DNA of 64,000 bases from Mycolicibacterium gilvum (GCF_900454025.1 NZ_UGQM01000001.1:1054001-1118000); one strand, 5' to 3'; positions 34,057-44,528 are shown, counted from the stretch's first letter. Numbers and translations are program-made. The notes: a model not told the origin generated them from the letters alone.

Positions 34057-36231
34057 ATGACCCTCGACGCCACACCGAAACCACTCACCATCGTGCGGGG
34101 GGCCTGCCCCCACGACTGTCCCGACACCTGCGCGATGCTCTACCACGTCGAGGACGGCAAACTCGTTGACGTCCAGGGAGATCCGAACCATCCGATGACC
34201 CGCGGCGGTCTGTGCGTGAAGGTCAAGAACTTCCACGAGCACCACTACCAGCCCGACCGCCTGCTCTACCCGATGCGCCGGGTGGGCGCGAAGGGCTCCG
34301 GCGAGTTCGAACGGATCACGTGGGACGAGGCGCTCGCAGAGATCAAGTCGCGGTGGACCGAGATCATCGACACCTACGGCAGCCAGGCGATCATGCCGCA
34401 CGCCTACCTCGGCCACCAGGGAGTGCTCAACGGGCTCACGTCGGGCGACGCGTTCTTCAACCGGCTCGGGTCGACCGTCGCCGAGAAGACCTACTGCGAA
34501 TCGGGGTCGTCGACCGCCTGGCACATGACCGTCGGCGGCTCCGGGGGCCTGGACGTCGAGTCGATGGCGCACTCGAAGTACATCATCGTGTGGGGCATGA
34601 ACATGACCAGCACCAACCTGCACGGCTGGCCGTTCCTGCTCGAAGCCCGCAAGAACAACGGCGCGAAGATCGTCGTCATCGACCCCGTGAAGAATCGCAC
34701 TGCGCGGCAGGCGGATTGGCACATCCCGATCCGGCCGGGCACCGACGGGGCGCTCGCGATGGGCATGATCCAGCAGATCATCGCCCAGGGCCTGGTCGAC
34801 ACCGACTACGTCGAGCGCTACACCGTCGGCTACGACGAACTCGCCGAACGCGCCGCGCAGTACCCGCCGGAACGGGTCGAGGAGATCACCGGCATCCCCG
34901 CCGACGACATCCGAAAATTGGCCTACGAGTACGCCACGTCGCAGCCCGCCGCGATCCGGCAGGGCGTCGCGCTGGAGCGCAGCCGCGGCGGTGGCCAGGC
35001 GATCCGGGCCATCACCTGCCTGCCCGCGCTCGTCGGCGCGTGGCGCCACGTCGGCGGCGGCACGATGGAGATGCCGATCTGGGAGTTCCCGACGAAGTTC
35101 GACGCGATCTGCAAGCCGGAGTGGATCCCCGAGGGCACCCGGGTTGTCAACGAACTCGACCTCGGCATGGCGCTGACCGGCGAGATGGAGCTCGACCCGC
35201 CGATCAAGTCGCTGTTCGTCTACAACTCCAACCCCGTGTCGCAGGGCCCGGCGCAGGAGAAGACCATGCGCGGCCTGATGCGCGACGACCTGTTCACCGT
35301 CGTCAGCGAGCACTTCGTCACCGACACAGCGAAATTCGCGGACCTGCTGCTGCCGGCGACCATGCAGGCCGAACAACTCGACATCATGGTCACCTGGGGA
35401 CACCTCTACATCTCGCTGAACCAGCCGGCCATCGCGCCGCCCGGCGAATGCGTGCCCAACGTCGAGTTGTTCCGGCGGCTGGCGCATGTCATGGAGTTCG
35501 ACGACGAATCCATGGCCTACTGGAACCGCACCGACCGTGAAATGCTCATCGACTTCCACGACTGGGACGCACCCGCCTTGGCCGGTATCACCTACGAGAA
35601 GCTCGAAGAGGTCGGCTGGATGCGGCTGGCCGTCGGCACTCCCGATGTGCGGGCGCCGCACGCGGAGGGGAACTTCCCGACCCCGTCGGGCAAATGCGAG
35701 TTCAAGTCCAGCCTGGCCGAGGGCGGCAACTTCGTCGTCCCGGTGTGGCGCTCGATGTACGAGGGTATGCAGCCCGGCGGCTACGTCGACCCGGTGCCCG
35801 ACTACGTCCCGCCGTTCGAGTCGCCACAGTCCAATCCCGAACTGGCACAGCAGTACCCGCTGTCGATCATCTCACCCAAACCGCATGCGTTCCTCAACAG
35901 TCAGTACGGCAATGCCGCGGACAAGCAGAAGGTGCAGGGCGGGCAGCGGGTGTTCATCCACCCCGCCGATGCGGCCGAACGCGGTATCGCCGAGGGCGAC
36001 GTGGTCCGCGTGTTCAACGATCGCGGATCGTTCCAGGGGCCGGCGGCCTACGACGACGGACTGATGGCCGGCCTGGTGATGGCCAACGTCGGGCACTGGC
36101 AGGGCAAGACGTCGGGGACGACGGTCAACGCGATCACCGCCGACCGGCACTGCGGTCTGGGCAACGCCGGCGTGTACGGGGACAACCTCGTCGAGGTTGA
36201 GAAGGTCGCCGAGGAGGCCTTCGCGAGCTGA
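34057..36231 (+). CDS. Molybdopterin oxidoreductase (DMSO-reductase family)
   Basis: A 724-residue molybdenum enzyme. The N-terminal [4Fe-4S] motif is C17-x3-C21-x3-C25-x27-C53. Then come the molybdopterin domain (TYCESGSSTAWHMTVGGSGG, KYIIVWGMNMTSTNLHGWPFLLEAR, DPVKNRTARQADWHIPIRPGTDGALAMGM) and the C-terminal dinucleotide-binding domain (SIISPKPHAFLNSQYGN, VFIHPADAAERGIAEGDVVRVFND). There is no Tat signal, so it is cytosolic. Substrate is unknown; no small electron-transfer subunit is adjacent. ATG 34057 is the first codon of conserved sequence, though the ribosome-binding site (AAAAGGA) is modest. The stop at 36231 is 35 bases before repeat A. Confidence 0.92.
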   Translation: MTLDATPKPLTIVRGACPHDCPDTCAMLYHVEDGKLVDVQGDPNHPMTRGGLCVKVKNFHEHHYQPDRLLYPMRRVGAKGSGEFERITWDEALAEIKSRWTEIIDTYGSQAIMPHAYLGHQGVLNGLTSGDAFFNRLGSTVAEKTYCESGSSTAWHMTVGGSGGLDVESMAHSKYIIVWGMNMTSTNLHGWPFLLEARKNNGAKIVVIDPVKNRTARQADWHIPIRPGTDGALAMGMIQQIIAQGLVDTDYVERYTVGYDELAERAAQYPPERVEEITGIPADDIRKLAYEYATSQPAAIRQGVALERSRGGGQAIRAITCLPALVGAWRHVGGGTMEMPIWEFPTKFDAICKPEWIPEGTRVVNELDLGMALTGEMELDPPIKSLFVYNSNPVSQGPAQEKTMRGLMRDDLFTVVSEHFVTDTAKFADLLLPATMQAEQLDIMVTWGHLYISLNQPAIAPPGECVPNVELFRRLAHVMEFDDESMAYWNRTDREMLIDFHDWDAPALAGITYEKLEEVGWMRLAVGTPDVRAPHAEGNFPTPSGKCEFKSSLAEGGNFVVPVWRSMYEGMQPGGYVDPVPDYVPPFESPQSNPELAQQYPLSIISPKPHAFLNSQYGNAADKQKVQGGQRVFIHPADAAERGIAEGDVVRVFNDRGSFQGPAAYDDGLMAGLVMANVGHWQGKTSGTTVNAITADRHCGLGNAGVYGDNLVEVEKVAEEAFAS

Positions 36232-36265
36232 GAGGCGCGGGCGCGCGGGGCGCGTTCGGCGGGCG

Positions 36266-36323
36266 CGAGCGCGCGCCGTTGTACGCGAGGGGCGGCGTGT
36301 CGCTGTGCAGACCCGCGCGCTCG
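36266..36323. repeat. Palindromic repeat family, copy A (58 bp)
   Basis: Ends CGAGCGCGCG and CGCGCGCTCG are inverted; inner part holds GTGTCGCTGTGCAG. Shares about 31 of 33 right-hand bases with copy B, continuing into GGCCGGC. Lies between the molybdopterin enzyme and the lipoprotein gene. Confidence 0.7.
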
Positions 36324-36428
36324 GCCGGCTACCGAGCCGTCATCTGACATTCACGTGGTGATCGTGATCCGGTCACCTCGGCGCGCCAAGCTCAGCCGTC
36401 CCGCGACCACAACTGAAGAGGGTGACGG

Positions 36429-38756
36429 ATGGCTGTCCACTGGACACCGAACTGGACGTGCGCGACGGCGACCGGCCTGACCGCGACACTGCTGCTGGCG
36501 GGGTGCTCCCGCGGTCCGGACGACGAGGGTGCGACGCCGATCCGCGAACGGGCGACGGCAGCCGTCGACTTCACCCTCCCCGACGCGCAGCGCTACCACC
36601 GCCTCGCCACCTACCCGGTGCACCTGAACAAGCCGGCCACTGACCCCGTCGACGCCGAGACCGTCGCCGAGATCTCCACCGTCACCCCGGACGGCAACAC
36701 CGTGATCTACACTGATGCCGCCGGCAAGCGCATCGGCTTCCTCGACATCCGCGACCCCGCCAATCCCGTTGGGCTGGGCACACTCTCGCTGGCTGAACTC
36801 GGCCACGCCGACGACCAGCCCACCTCCGTCGCTGCCGTTGGCGAGTACGTGCTGGTCGTCGTCGACACCACCGGCGGCGACTTCGCGAACCCGTCCGGCC
36901 GGGTCGACGTCGTCCGGGTGGCCGACCGCACCCGCGTGCACAGCGTCGACCTCGGCGGCCAGCCCGACTCGATCGCCGTCGCGCACGACGGTTCGTTCGC
37001 CGCGATCGCGATCGAGAACCAGCGCGACGAGGAGTTCACCCCGCCCGGCGCCGAAGAAGGCGACCTGCCGCAGCCGCCGACCGGGTTCGTGCAGCTGCTC
37101 GACCTCGCGGGCGCACCCGACACCTGGGTACCCCGGCGGGTCGACTTCGACGTCGACGCCGCCCGTGCGGCGGGCCTGGACACCCCCGAGGACCTGGAGC
37201 CCGAGTACGTCAGTGTGAACGCTCGCGGCCAGGTCGCGGTGACGCTGCAGGAGAACAACGGCATCGCGATCATCGACGGCCGCACCGGCGCAGTGCAGAA
37301 GATCTTCAGTGCCGGAACGGAATCCGTCACCGGGATAGACACCGCCGAGGACGGCCGGGTCGAGCAGACCGGTTCGATCACCGACACCCCGCGCGAACCC
37401 GACGCCATCGGCTGGATCGACGACACCCACGTCGCCACCGCCAACGAAGGCGACTGGAAGGGCGGTACCCGCGGCTGGAGCATCTTCGACGCCGGCACCG
37501 GCGAGGTGGTCTGGGACGCCGGCAACAGCGTTGAACAGCTGGCGGTCCGGACCGGTCTGCACATCGAAAGTCGCGCCGAGTCCAAGGGTCCCGAACCCGA
37601 AGGTTTGGCGATCACCGAGATCGGCGGCCGTCCCGTCGCACTCGTGGCGTCCGAGCGGAGCAATTTCGTCGCCGTCTACGACGTCAGCGACGCCACCAAC
37701 CCGCAGTTCCGGCAAATGCTGCCGGCCACACCCGGCCCCGAGGGCATCCTGCCCGTCCCGGCGCGCGACCTGCTCGTCATCTCCTCGGAGAGCGATGACG
37801 CCGAGGCACGGGTCCGCGCCACGGTCACCGTCTACGGCTTCGGCGAGCGCTACGCCGGGGCTCCGCCATTCCCGTCGATCGTGTCCGGTGACGTGGACGG
37901 CACCCCTATCGCGTGGGGTGCGCTCGGTGCGCTGAGCGCCGATCCGGCCGACGAGAACCGGCTCTACACCGCGCCCGACGTCGCCTACGGACCCTCGCGC
38001 ATTCTCGGCGTCGACCTCACCCAGACCCCGGCGCTGATCGACACCGAGCTGCCCGTCACCGAGGCCGGTGAAGCGGTCACCCTCGACGTCGAGGGCGTCG
38101 CGGCGCGTCCCGACGGCGGGTTCGTGCTCGCCGTCGAGGGCGAGGAAGGCCCGGGCAACCAGCTGGTGTTCGTCGGTGCCGACGGGGCGATCGAGCGCCG
38201 GGTGTCGTTGCCTTCCGAGGTCGCCGCCGGACTCGGTGGGCAGGGATTCGAAGGCGTCGCGCTCGACGGGGACGCGGTGTGGGTCGCGGTGCAGCGGGAG
38301 GTGAAGACCGATCCGAGCGGAGTGGCCCGCCTCGGCCGCTACTTGCCGGACTCCGACACCTGGGAGTGGTTCGGCTATCCGCTGGAGTCGACCGACGTCG
38401 ACGGCGACTGGATCGGACTGTCCGAGATCCAGGTGCACGACGGCGCACTGTTGGTGCTGGAGCGCGACAAGCTGAACGGGCCCGACGCCCGGGTGAAGGC
38501 GATCTACCGGGTGGCGCTGCCGACCGGTGCCGGGGCGACGGGTGCTGCGGCGCCGCCGCTGTTGCCGAAAGCGCTTGCCCGCGATCTGCTTCCGGACCTG
38601 CAGGCCACCCGCGGCTACACCCAGGAGAAGGTCGAGGGCTTTGCGATCGCCGGCAACGGGTCGCTCTATGTGGTGACCGACAACGACGGACTCGACGACG
38701 CCAACGGCGAGACGGTGTTCCTCGACCTCGGACCGGCAGGCGACGCGCTGCGGTAG
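36429..38756 (+). CDS. Lipoprotein with esterase-like/phytase domain
   Basis: A 775-residue secreted lipoprotein: lipobox LLLAGC with lipidated C26. The mature protein shows beta-propeller-like repeats (DGNTVIYTDAAGKRIGFLDI, GRVDVVRVADRTRVHSVDL, PDSIAVAHDGSFAAIAIENQ, GFVQLLDLAG), matching the 'choice-of-anchor'/esterase-like activity of phytase type of proteins. Near the C-terminus are GQGFEGVALDGDAVWVAVQRE and KVEGFAIAGNGSLYVVTDNDG. GAGGGTGACGG precedes ATG 36429. The gene is bracketed by two direct copies of a 58/59-bp palindrome and is convergent with mksB, in the place where jetD would be expected. Enzymatic activity is inference. Confidence 0.8.
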   Translation: MAVHWTPNWTCATATGLTATLLLAGCSRGPDDEGATPIRERATAAVDFTLPDAQRYHRLATYPVHLNKPATDPVDAETVAEISTVTPDGNTVIYTDAAGKRIGFLDIRDPANPVGLGTLSLAELGHADDQPTSVAAVGEYVLVVVDTTGGDFANPSGRVDVVRVADRTRVHSVDLGGQPDSIAVAHDGSFAAIAIENQRDEEFTPPGAEEGDLPQPPTGFVQLLDLAGAPDTWVPRRVDFDVDAARAAGLDTPEDLEPEYVSVNARGQVAVTLQENNGIAIIDGRTGAVQKIFSAGTESVTGIDTAEDGRVEQTGSITDTPREPDAIGWIDDTHVATANEGDWKGGTRGWSIFDAGTGEVVWDAGNSVEQLAVRTGLHIESRAESKGPEPEGLAITEIGGRPVALVASERSNFVAVYDVSDATNPQFRQMLPATPGPEGILPVPARDLLVISSESDDAEARVRATVTVYGFGERYAGAPPFPSIVSGDVDGTPIAWGALGALSADPADENRLYTAPDVAYGPSRILGVDLTQTPALIDTELPVTEAGEAVTLDVEGVAARPDGGFVLAVEGEEGPGNQLVFVGADGAIERRVSLPSEVAAGLGGQGFEGVALDGDAVWVAVQREVKTDPSGVARLGRYLPDSDTWEWFGYPLESTDVDGDWIGLSEIQVHDGALLVLERDKLNGPDARVKAIYRVALPTGAGATGAAAPPLLPKALARDLLPDLQATRGYTQEKVEGFAIAGNGSLYVVTDNDGLDDANGETVFLDLGPAGDALR

Positions 38757-38760
38757 CCCG

Positions 38761-38819
38761 CGAGCGCGCGGCGCTGCACGGCCCGACACGGAGTGTCGCC
38801 GTGCAGACGCGCGCGCTCG
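38761..38819. repeat. Palindromic repeat family, copy B (59 bp)
   Basis: Starts four bases after the lipoprotein stop and ends 14 bases before the mksB stop. Outer arms CGAGCGCGCG / CGCGCGCTCG, inner arms CTGCACGG-CCC-GACAC / GTGTCGCCGTGCAG (38774-38806). Probably a bidirectional terminator for the convergent pair and a second copy of repeat A. Confidence 0.75.
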
Positions 38820-38833
38820 GCCGGCACGCTGAG

Positions 38834-41800
38834 TCAGACGCCCGCCGGGACCTTCGCCTCGGCGCGCATCGCGTGCCGCAGATCGGTGAACTCCGAGATG
38901 GTGCGGGTCGACACCGTCGCGACGGGGCGGGCGTTGCGTCCCGTCGCCTCGGTCTTGGACACCATCACCACGCTGTCGATGTAGGGCTGGATGGTCGTCG
39001 CGTTCTGCACGGTCGCGACGATCACCAGCTGGAACCCGAACTTGCGGAACGCCTGCAGCGCCTGCTGGGCGAACTGCGGGTCCGACTTCGAGAACGCCTC
39101 GTCGAGCATCAACTGCGCGAAAACCGGTCTGTTGTCCGAACTCTCGGGGGCCGCGAGGTTGAAGCTGAGCGCACCGGCGAGGCAGAACGCCATCAGCTTC
39201 TCCTGCTCGCCGCCGGAGTTGTCGCCGGCGTTGCTGTGCGTGCGGATCAACTCCTCGGTCGCCACATCCCATTCGGCGCAGTCGAACGTGAACCGGTTGC
39301 GCACATCGAGCGCGTCGCGCGTCCACGCCTTGTCCTCCGGCGCCGTCGACGCCAGCCGGTTGCGCAGCCGCAGGATGTCGGCGTACTGGTCCAGGATCGC
39401 CTGCTTGTCGCCGAGCCCGACCTCGGCGATGCGCCGCGAGATCGCCCGCACGATCTCGGTCAGCTCCGACACCGCCGTCAGGCTGCGCGGCGTCGCGCGC
39501 AGCGTCAGGCGGGTGCCGCGGTTGAACTCCACCGCCCCCAAACCCGTGTTGACACGGTCGATCTGGTCGCTGATCCGCCGCGCCTCCTGCTCGGCGACCC
39601 GGTGCAGCGTCAGGATCGCATCCGGTGCCTGCTCGGTGACCAGCCGCATCATCCGCTCGTAGGCCTCCGGCAGCTCGCGCTCGTCGATGTGACGGCACAG
39701 CGCGACGTAGTCGTGGACCCGCTCGTCGAAGTTCTCGGAGTCGTTCGGGATCGCGTCGGGGAACGACGTGTCGAAGGTATTGAGAATGCGGGCCAGTTCG
39801 TCATACGAGCGGCGGCGGCTCTCGCGCAGCTGCTCGCGCTCCTTCTTGATCGCGTTGAACAGCGCGTCGCGATGCGGTTCGGGCTCAAGGAGTTCCAGGC
39901 TGACCGGCAGCTGTCCGGCGTACCGGTGCAGCAGCTCGGTCAGCGGCTCCGACACGAACGCGGGCTGGAGCCGTTCGGCGAGTTCCAGCAGCCGGGTCCT
40001 GCGGTCGTCGAGCGCGTCGCGCCGGGTCTGGACCGCGCCGCGTCGCGTCATCAACTTCTGGATCTGCGACCAGCATTCGTCGGCGCGCGCATTGAGCGCC
40101 TCGATGTCGGGATGCTCGGCCAGCAGCAGCTCGTACTGCTCGCGCAGCCGGTCGGCGTGCCCGTCGGCGGTCTCGGTGTCGATCTGGCTCCACTGCGGGT
40201 ACTGCTCGCAGATCGCCTTGCACGCCGCGGCCCGGTCACGCCACTGCTGGCGCTGCGCGGCGATGTCGTCGGCGACGCGGCGCGCCTTCTGGTAAGCCTC
40301 CTCGGCCGCCGCGAGATCGACGGTCAGCGCGTTGATCTTGGCCGACACGTCGCCCTGGTACAGATACTCGGACTGCTTGAGCGGGCGCCGGTCGTCCTTG
40401 ATCGCCAGCCGGTCGGAATCCTTGTACAGGCCGGTGTCGGTGACCGCGCGGCGGAACCGGGCGAACACCTCGGGGGTGTCGACACAGATGTGGTCACCCG
40501 CGGCGGTCACGACGTCGACGGCCTCGGCCGCACACGGGTGCTCCGGATCGACCGCGAACAGCTTACCCGCCAACGTGTTCGGTTCCGGATCGACCGGGGT
40601 GGCGCCGAGGAACTTCGCGCGCACATGGTGCAGCTGCAGCCGTCCGCGCATATTGGTCTCGTTGACGAAGCGCAGCACCTCCGTCCAGTGCTGGTCGGGC
40701 ACCATCAACCGCAAGCCGACCCCGCGCAGCACCTTCTCCACCGCGGTGCGCCAACGGGTCTGTTCGGCCTTGAGGTCCATCAGCTCGGCGACATACGGCA
40801 GGTCGGTGGCGTCCACCCCGACCGCCGCGCAGATCTGATCGCGCATCGTCAGCGCGAACTCGGGCAGCGCGGAGCCGACGTGCTCGACGCGTTTGAGTTC
40901 CTTGGCGGCCTCGTCGCGGACGAGCCGGGCGGACTTCTGCGCGTACTCCGCGTCGGTGGACGCCTCCCGGTTGCGTTCGACCTTGGCGAGCAGATCGGTG
41001 GCCTGCGCGAGAAGTTCCTCGCGCAGGTTCCAGAACGCGTCGGCGGTCTCCGGCGCGTCGAGACCCTGCGCGGCGAGCAAGTCCTCGTAGGCGTTGCGGC
41101 GCCGCGACACCTGCTCGGCCTCGGTCTCGGCGGCGGTCACCTGCGACTGCAGCGGACCGATGCTCGCACTCGAGCCGCTGATCTGCGCGTTGAGTGAATC
41201 TGCTTCCGCCTTGGCCAGATTCAGGCTCCGCGTGATGTCCTCGTGCTCGTTGTCGAGCTGATCGATGGTGGTGTCGAGCTGGCTGACCTGGGCCGGGCAC
41301 TGGGCCAGCCGGACGTGGTCGGTGTAGGCCCGCACCATCGGCAGATCCACCAGGTCGATGATGCCCAGATCGGTGGACTCCGAGGCATACCGCTGCTGGA
41401 TCTTCTCGATGTCACCGAGGATCTTGCGCTTCTTCTGCGCGACCGCGAGCAACTCGCGGGCTTCCACCAGCGGGTCGATCTGCTTGAGTGCCTCCGGCAG
41501 CCGGGTCACGCTCTCGGGTTCGTCGAGCATGAACTCCCGGACGAACTGCTCCAGCCCGCCAACGCTTTTCAGCGACTTCGCCTTGCCGAGCAGCTGCTGG
41601 GCCGCGTCCGAGGCGCGGATGCCGATGGTCGCATACAGCTGCGCCAGATACTGCGACTCGACCTTGGTCGTGAACCGCCAGCCTTGACTTCTCCCGTCGC
41701 TGCGCTCGCCCCGGTGACTTCTCCCGTCGCTCCGCTCGCCCTGGCCTTCCTTGAACACCCCGGTGTCGAAACGTCCTGCCGCCCAACGGTTGCAGACGTC

Positions 41801-42256
41801 CTCGATGTCGAGGTCACCGTCGCCGAGCACGAAGCGGCTCGACGAATCGTTGCGCGATTCGCCCGTCAGCCACTTCAGCACCAGGCCCGTCACGGTGCGT
41901 CCGGAATCGCTGGAGTAGGTGACCGCCACCGCCGACCAGGCGGTGCCGTCACCGCGCAGGTACATCACCCGGCTCGTGCCGCCGTCGCTGCGCTGCCCCC
42001 ACGCACCGCGCACATACTTGTCGACGGTGCGCCGGCCCGCGCTCGACCCCGCGGCGGTGTTGTCGCCCGAGGCGTTGAAGTTACGCCGGTTGAACGGCAG
42101 GAAGCCCAGCGAGATCGCATCCAGCAGAGACGATTTGCCGCTGCCGGAGGCGCCGGCGATCAGCGCGCCGCCTTCACTGAACGGGATGTCGTGATAGCCG
42201 TCGAAGACACCCCAGTTGATGACCTGCAGCCGGGACAGGTGGAATTGCTCAGTCAA
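38834..42256 (-). CDS. mksB: SMC-like ATPase MksB (Wadjet JetC / EptC)
   Basis: An 1140-residue condensin-type ATPase. Walker [10 protein letters not shown] (35-43) at the N-terminus; ABC signature SGGEQEKL at about 1014 and Walker [12 protein letters not shown] at about 1049; long coiled-coil regions between ([28 protein letters not shown]). This is the motor of MksBEF/Wadjet complexes, which recognise and restrict circular plasmids in many bacteria; the mycobacterial Ept locus limits plasmid transformation. TTG start at 42256, overlapping mksE by eight bases. Residues about 172-191 are a 20-residue insertion encoded by two tandem 30-bp repeats. No jetD follows. Confidence 0.93.
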   Translation of the reverse strand: MTEQFHLSRLQVINWGVFDGYHDIPFSEGGALIAGASGSGKSSLLDAISLGFLPFNRRNFNASGDNTAAGSSAGRRTVDKYVRGAWGQRSDGGTSRVMYLRGDGTAWSAVAVTYSSDSGRTVTGLVLKWLTGESRNDSSSRFVLGDGDLDIEDVCNRWAAGRFDTGVFKEGQGERSDGRSHRGERSDGRSQGWRFTTKVESQYLAQLYATIGIRASDAAQQLLGKAKSLKSVGGLEQFVREFMLDEPESVTRLPEALKQIDPLVEARELLAVAQKKRKILGDIEKIQQRYASESTDLGIIDLVDLPMVRAYTDHVRLAQCPAQVSQLDTTIDQLDNEHEDITRSLNLAKAEADSLNAQISGSSASIGPLQSQVTAAETEAEQVSRRRNAYEDLLAAQGLDAPETADAFWNLREELLAQATDLLAKVERNREASTDAEYAQKSARLVRDEAAKELKRVEHVGSALPEFALTMRDQICAAVGVDATDLPYVAELMDLKAEQTRWRTAVEKVLRGVGLRLMVPDQHWTEVLRFVNETNMRGRLQLHHVRAKFLGATPVDPEPNTLAGKLFAVDPEHPCAAEAVDVVTAAGDHICVDTPEVFARFRRAVTDTGLYKDSDRLAIKDDRRPLKQSEYLYQGDVSAKINALTVDLAAAEEAYQKARRVADDIAAQRQQWRDRAAACKAICEQYPQWSQIDTETADGHADRLREQYELLLAEHPDIEALNARADECWSQIQKLMTRRGAVQTRRDALDDRRTRLLELAERLQPAFVSEPLTELLHRYAGQLPVSLELLEPEPHRDALFNAIKKEREQLRESRRRSYDELARILNTFDTSFPDAIPNDSENFDERVHDYVALCRHIDERELPEAYERMMRLVTEQAPDAILTLHRVAEQEARRISDQIDRVNTGLGAVEFNRGTRLTLRATPRSLTAVSELTEIVRAISRRIAEVGLGDKQAILDQYADILRLRNRLASTAPEDKAWTRDALDVRNRFTFDCAEWDVATEELIRTHSNAGDNSGGEQEKLMAFCLAGALSFNLAAPESSDNRPVFAQLMLDEAFSKSDPQFAQQALQAFRKFGFQLVIVATVQNATTIQPYIDSVVMVSKTEATGRNARPVATVSTRTISEFTDLRHAMRAEAKVPAGV
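41685..41744. repeat. Two tandem 30-bp repeats inside mksB
   Basis: Copies at 41685-41714 and 41715-41744 differ at two positions; each begins TGACTTCTCCCGTCGCT. In mksB they add [14 protein letters not shown] and [12 protein letters not shown] stretches in frame. The core GAGCG-AGCGACGGGAG (minus strand) looks like a mobile GC-rich repeat inserted into the gene. Too few copies and no spacers for a CRISPR. Confidence 0.8.
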
Positions 42257-42938
42257 GATCGGTCTCTGCTTCCGCGGTCGCGCCGTTGATCAACAGTTCG
42301 AACTGCTGCTGCAATTCGCTGATCACGCTGGCCGTCATCACTGCCGTGATCACGGGGGAAATGGTGTAGCTGTCCTCGTCGTCGCGGCTCTTGCGCAGGA
42401 TCTCCAGACCCGCGAGACGCGCGATCGCGGCATCGATGCGGCCCGCGAACGTGACCGCGTCGCGGTCGGTGTCGTTGAGCACGCCGGAGAAGAGCCCGTG
42501 CATCTCCTCGCGGCTGATCAACACGCTCTGCCCGCCCGCGGCGCGCATCATCTGCGCCAGGTGCAGCGCAAGGATCGAGTCGTAGGTGCCCAGCGGCTCG
42601 CGGCGCAGAAGCTTGATGCCCTTGGCGGATTCGTAGCGGGCCTGCTCGACGAACGCGACGTCGGTTCCGTCCACCACCCGCAGGATCAGGTCCAGCTCCG
42701 ACAGCCGCGTCGAGAGCTGACTTCGGTACTCCAGAACCCACGCGTAGATGTCGGCGTCGGACTCGGCGCTGATGTAGCGGCGCGTCAGCAGATGTTGCAA
42801 GGCCCAGCAGGCCCGATCGGGTAGCTCGGAGACGTCGCCGTCGAAACGCGGCCGCCGCTGGTGCGGCGGTCGGGCGGTCTGGTCGACCTCGGGCAGCGCG
42901 GAGAACGCCGCGAAATCGGCTTCGGATTCGGTGGTCAC
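42249..42938 (-). CDS. mksE: MksE (Wadjet JetB, DUF4194)
   Basis: A 229-residue DUF4194 protein, the KITE-type partner of MksB. Typical stretches are [71 protein letters not shown] and [21 protein letters not shown] start at 42938 overlaps the mksF stop by four bases (GTGA), and its own stop overlaps mksB by eight, so the three genes are tightly coupled. In the complex it bridges the kleisin subunit and the SMC arms. Confidence 0.92.
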   Translation of the reverse strand: MTTESEADFAAFSALPEVDQTARPPHQRRPRFDGDVSELPDRACWALQHLLTRRYISAESDADIYAWVLEYRSQLSTRLSELDLILRVVDGTDVAFVEQARYESAKGIKLLRREPLGTYDSILALHLAQMMRAAGGQSVLISREEMHGLFSGVLNDTDRDAVTFAGRIDAAIARLAGLEILRKSRDDEDSYTISPVITAVMTASVISELQQQFELLINGATAEAETDLD

Positions 42939-44371
42939 TGCGCAACTCCGACACTGATCGGTTCGGTGAACATCAAACGGGGAACGGCCATTTCGCGATC
43001 CTTGCCGTCGAGCGAGCGGAACCGGACGGTCGCCGACCCGGGGGATGCCTCGTTGGGTTGTTTGAGCGCCCACGACCACAGCACGATCACGTGACCGAGG
43101 TAGGCGTTATCGACCATCGCCACCGCCTCGGGCAGGGACACCGCCCCGCGCGCGACCGCGGAGTTGAGCATGTCCGACATCGCGGGCGCATCGACCTGGG
43201 TGGTCAGTGCCGCGAAGCTGGCGAGATCCACGTCGCCCTCGGCGGGTTTCGCCGGCTTCGGGTTGGACAGGTCGCCGATCTTGAAGCTCAGCGCGCCGAC
43301 GGAGCTGATCGCATGGCGGGCCAGCGGGAGTTCGAGGTCCAGGCGTGAGTCGATGAGGCTGGACTTCAGCAGGTTGCGGGCTGCGCCGATGGCCTCGTTG
43401 AGCTGACGCGCCACACCGCGGCTCTGCTCCAGCGTGCCGAACGCGGTGAACCGTTTGACCCGCTGTGCGCACCGCTGCTGGATGCGCTCGACCTCGTCGA
43501 TCTGATGGCCGACGAGCTCGAAGAACCCGGCCATCACCTTGCGCAGCGCGGGGTCCAGCGCGGGCAGCGCATCGGCGACCGCGGCCACGTCGGCCTCGAA
43601 CTCGGCGCGCTGGTCGGGGTCGTTGATCATCCGCAGGAACGCGCGGTGGCTGTCGCGGCCCTGCGAATCCCAGGCGGCCTGGTAGTCGGCGTACATCTGG
43701 CGCTGCCGGTCGCGGTAGGCGACATTGCTGTCGATCGGCTCGTCGAGCGCCGCGGTGGCCTGCTCGATCATCGAGCCGTACTGGCCGATGTCGGTGATGA
43801 GGCGTTCCATCTGCATCGCGATCGCCCGCGCCTCGTCGTAGGCGTCGGTCACATCGGGCTCCGGCCGCGCACCGTTGTCGAGCTCGTCGAGCTCCTCGTG
43901 CAGTGCGGCGATCTCGGCTTCGATGCTCTTGCGGATGCGCGCGGGGTCGTTGCCGACGCGGATCGCGACCTGCTTGAGCCGCGACGCGATGCCGTTGATG
44001 GAACCACCCGTGGCGAGGGTGTCCTGGCGGCGCATCCCGCGCAGGAAGTCCAGCGCTCGGCGCGCGTCCTGCGTCAGATAGCAGACGTTCTGATCGCTGC
44101 GGGGATCGACGATGCGGTGCAGCCAGCCCTGGGCGGCCCACGACTTGATCAGCGCGAGGCCGGACTGCGGATCGCCGAGGTCGTCGAGGTCGCGCTCGAG
44201 GCGCACCACCAGCTCGGTCTCGGGGACCACGCCGTCGGCGCAGTGGCGTTCCATCAGCGTCGCGTAGAGGCTCAGGTTGGTGGCGGCCAGCAGTCGGATC
44301 GCACGGGAACTCTGCAGCTCACGGTTGCGCTCGAGCAGGTCGGCGGCCGACAGTGTCGCGTTGTCGTCCAC
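42935..44371 (-). CDS. mksF: MksF (Wadjet JetA, DUF3375)
   Basis: A 478-residue DUF3375 protein, the kleisin subunit of MksBEF/Wadjet. Family blocks: SSRAIRLLAATNLSLYATLMERHC, WAAQGWLHRIVDPRSDQNVCYLTQDARRALDFLRGM and a C-terminal RLMFTEPI. Coiled-coil and helical segments run through the middle. GTG start at 44371 follows AGGAGC. It is the first gene of a three-gene operon in the order mksF-mksE-mksB. The 200-base upstream region carries a perfect palindrome (44529-44542) and the terminator of the nitronate monooxygenase gene. Confidence 0.92.
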   Translation of the reverse strand: MDDNATLSAADLLERNRELQSSRAIRLLAATNLSLYATLMERHCADGVVPETELVVRLERDLDDLGDPQSGLALIKSWAAQGWLHRIVDPRSDQNVCYLTQDARRALDFLRGMRRQDTLATGGSINGIASRLKQVAIRVGNDPARIRKSIEAEIAALHEELDELDNGARPEPDVTDAYDEARAIAMQMERLITDIGQYGSMIEQATAALDEPIDSNVAYRDRQRQMYADYQAAWDSQGRDSHRAFLRMINDPDQRAEFEADVAAVADALPALDPALRKVMAGFFELVGHQIDEVERIQQRCAQRVKRFTAFGTLEQSRGVARQLNEAIGAARNLLKSSLIDSRLDLELPLARHAISSVGALSFKIGDLSNPKPAKPAEGDVDLASFAALTTQVDAPAMSDMLNSAVARGAVSLPEAVAMVDNAYLGHVIVLWSWALKQPNEASPGSATVRFRSLDGKDREMAVPRLMFTEPISVGVAQ

Positions 44372-44528
44372 CGGGCTCCTGTTCTGTGTGTCGTCGCGTC
44401 CGTGCGGTCGCCGGAGGCCCCAACATAGGGCACGCCGGCGCCCCGGCTTCGGTGCGGGAGGGGAGTGTCGCGGGGTTTCCCGGCAAGCCTGTGACGCATG
44501 TGACCAGCGGGATTGCAGTGCGTTCTGG

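Noticed and set aside
41685..41744. Possible CRISPR-like repeats
   Set aside because: Only two directly adjacent units, no spacers and no cas genes; better explained as tandem duplication inside a gene.
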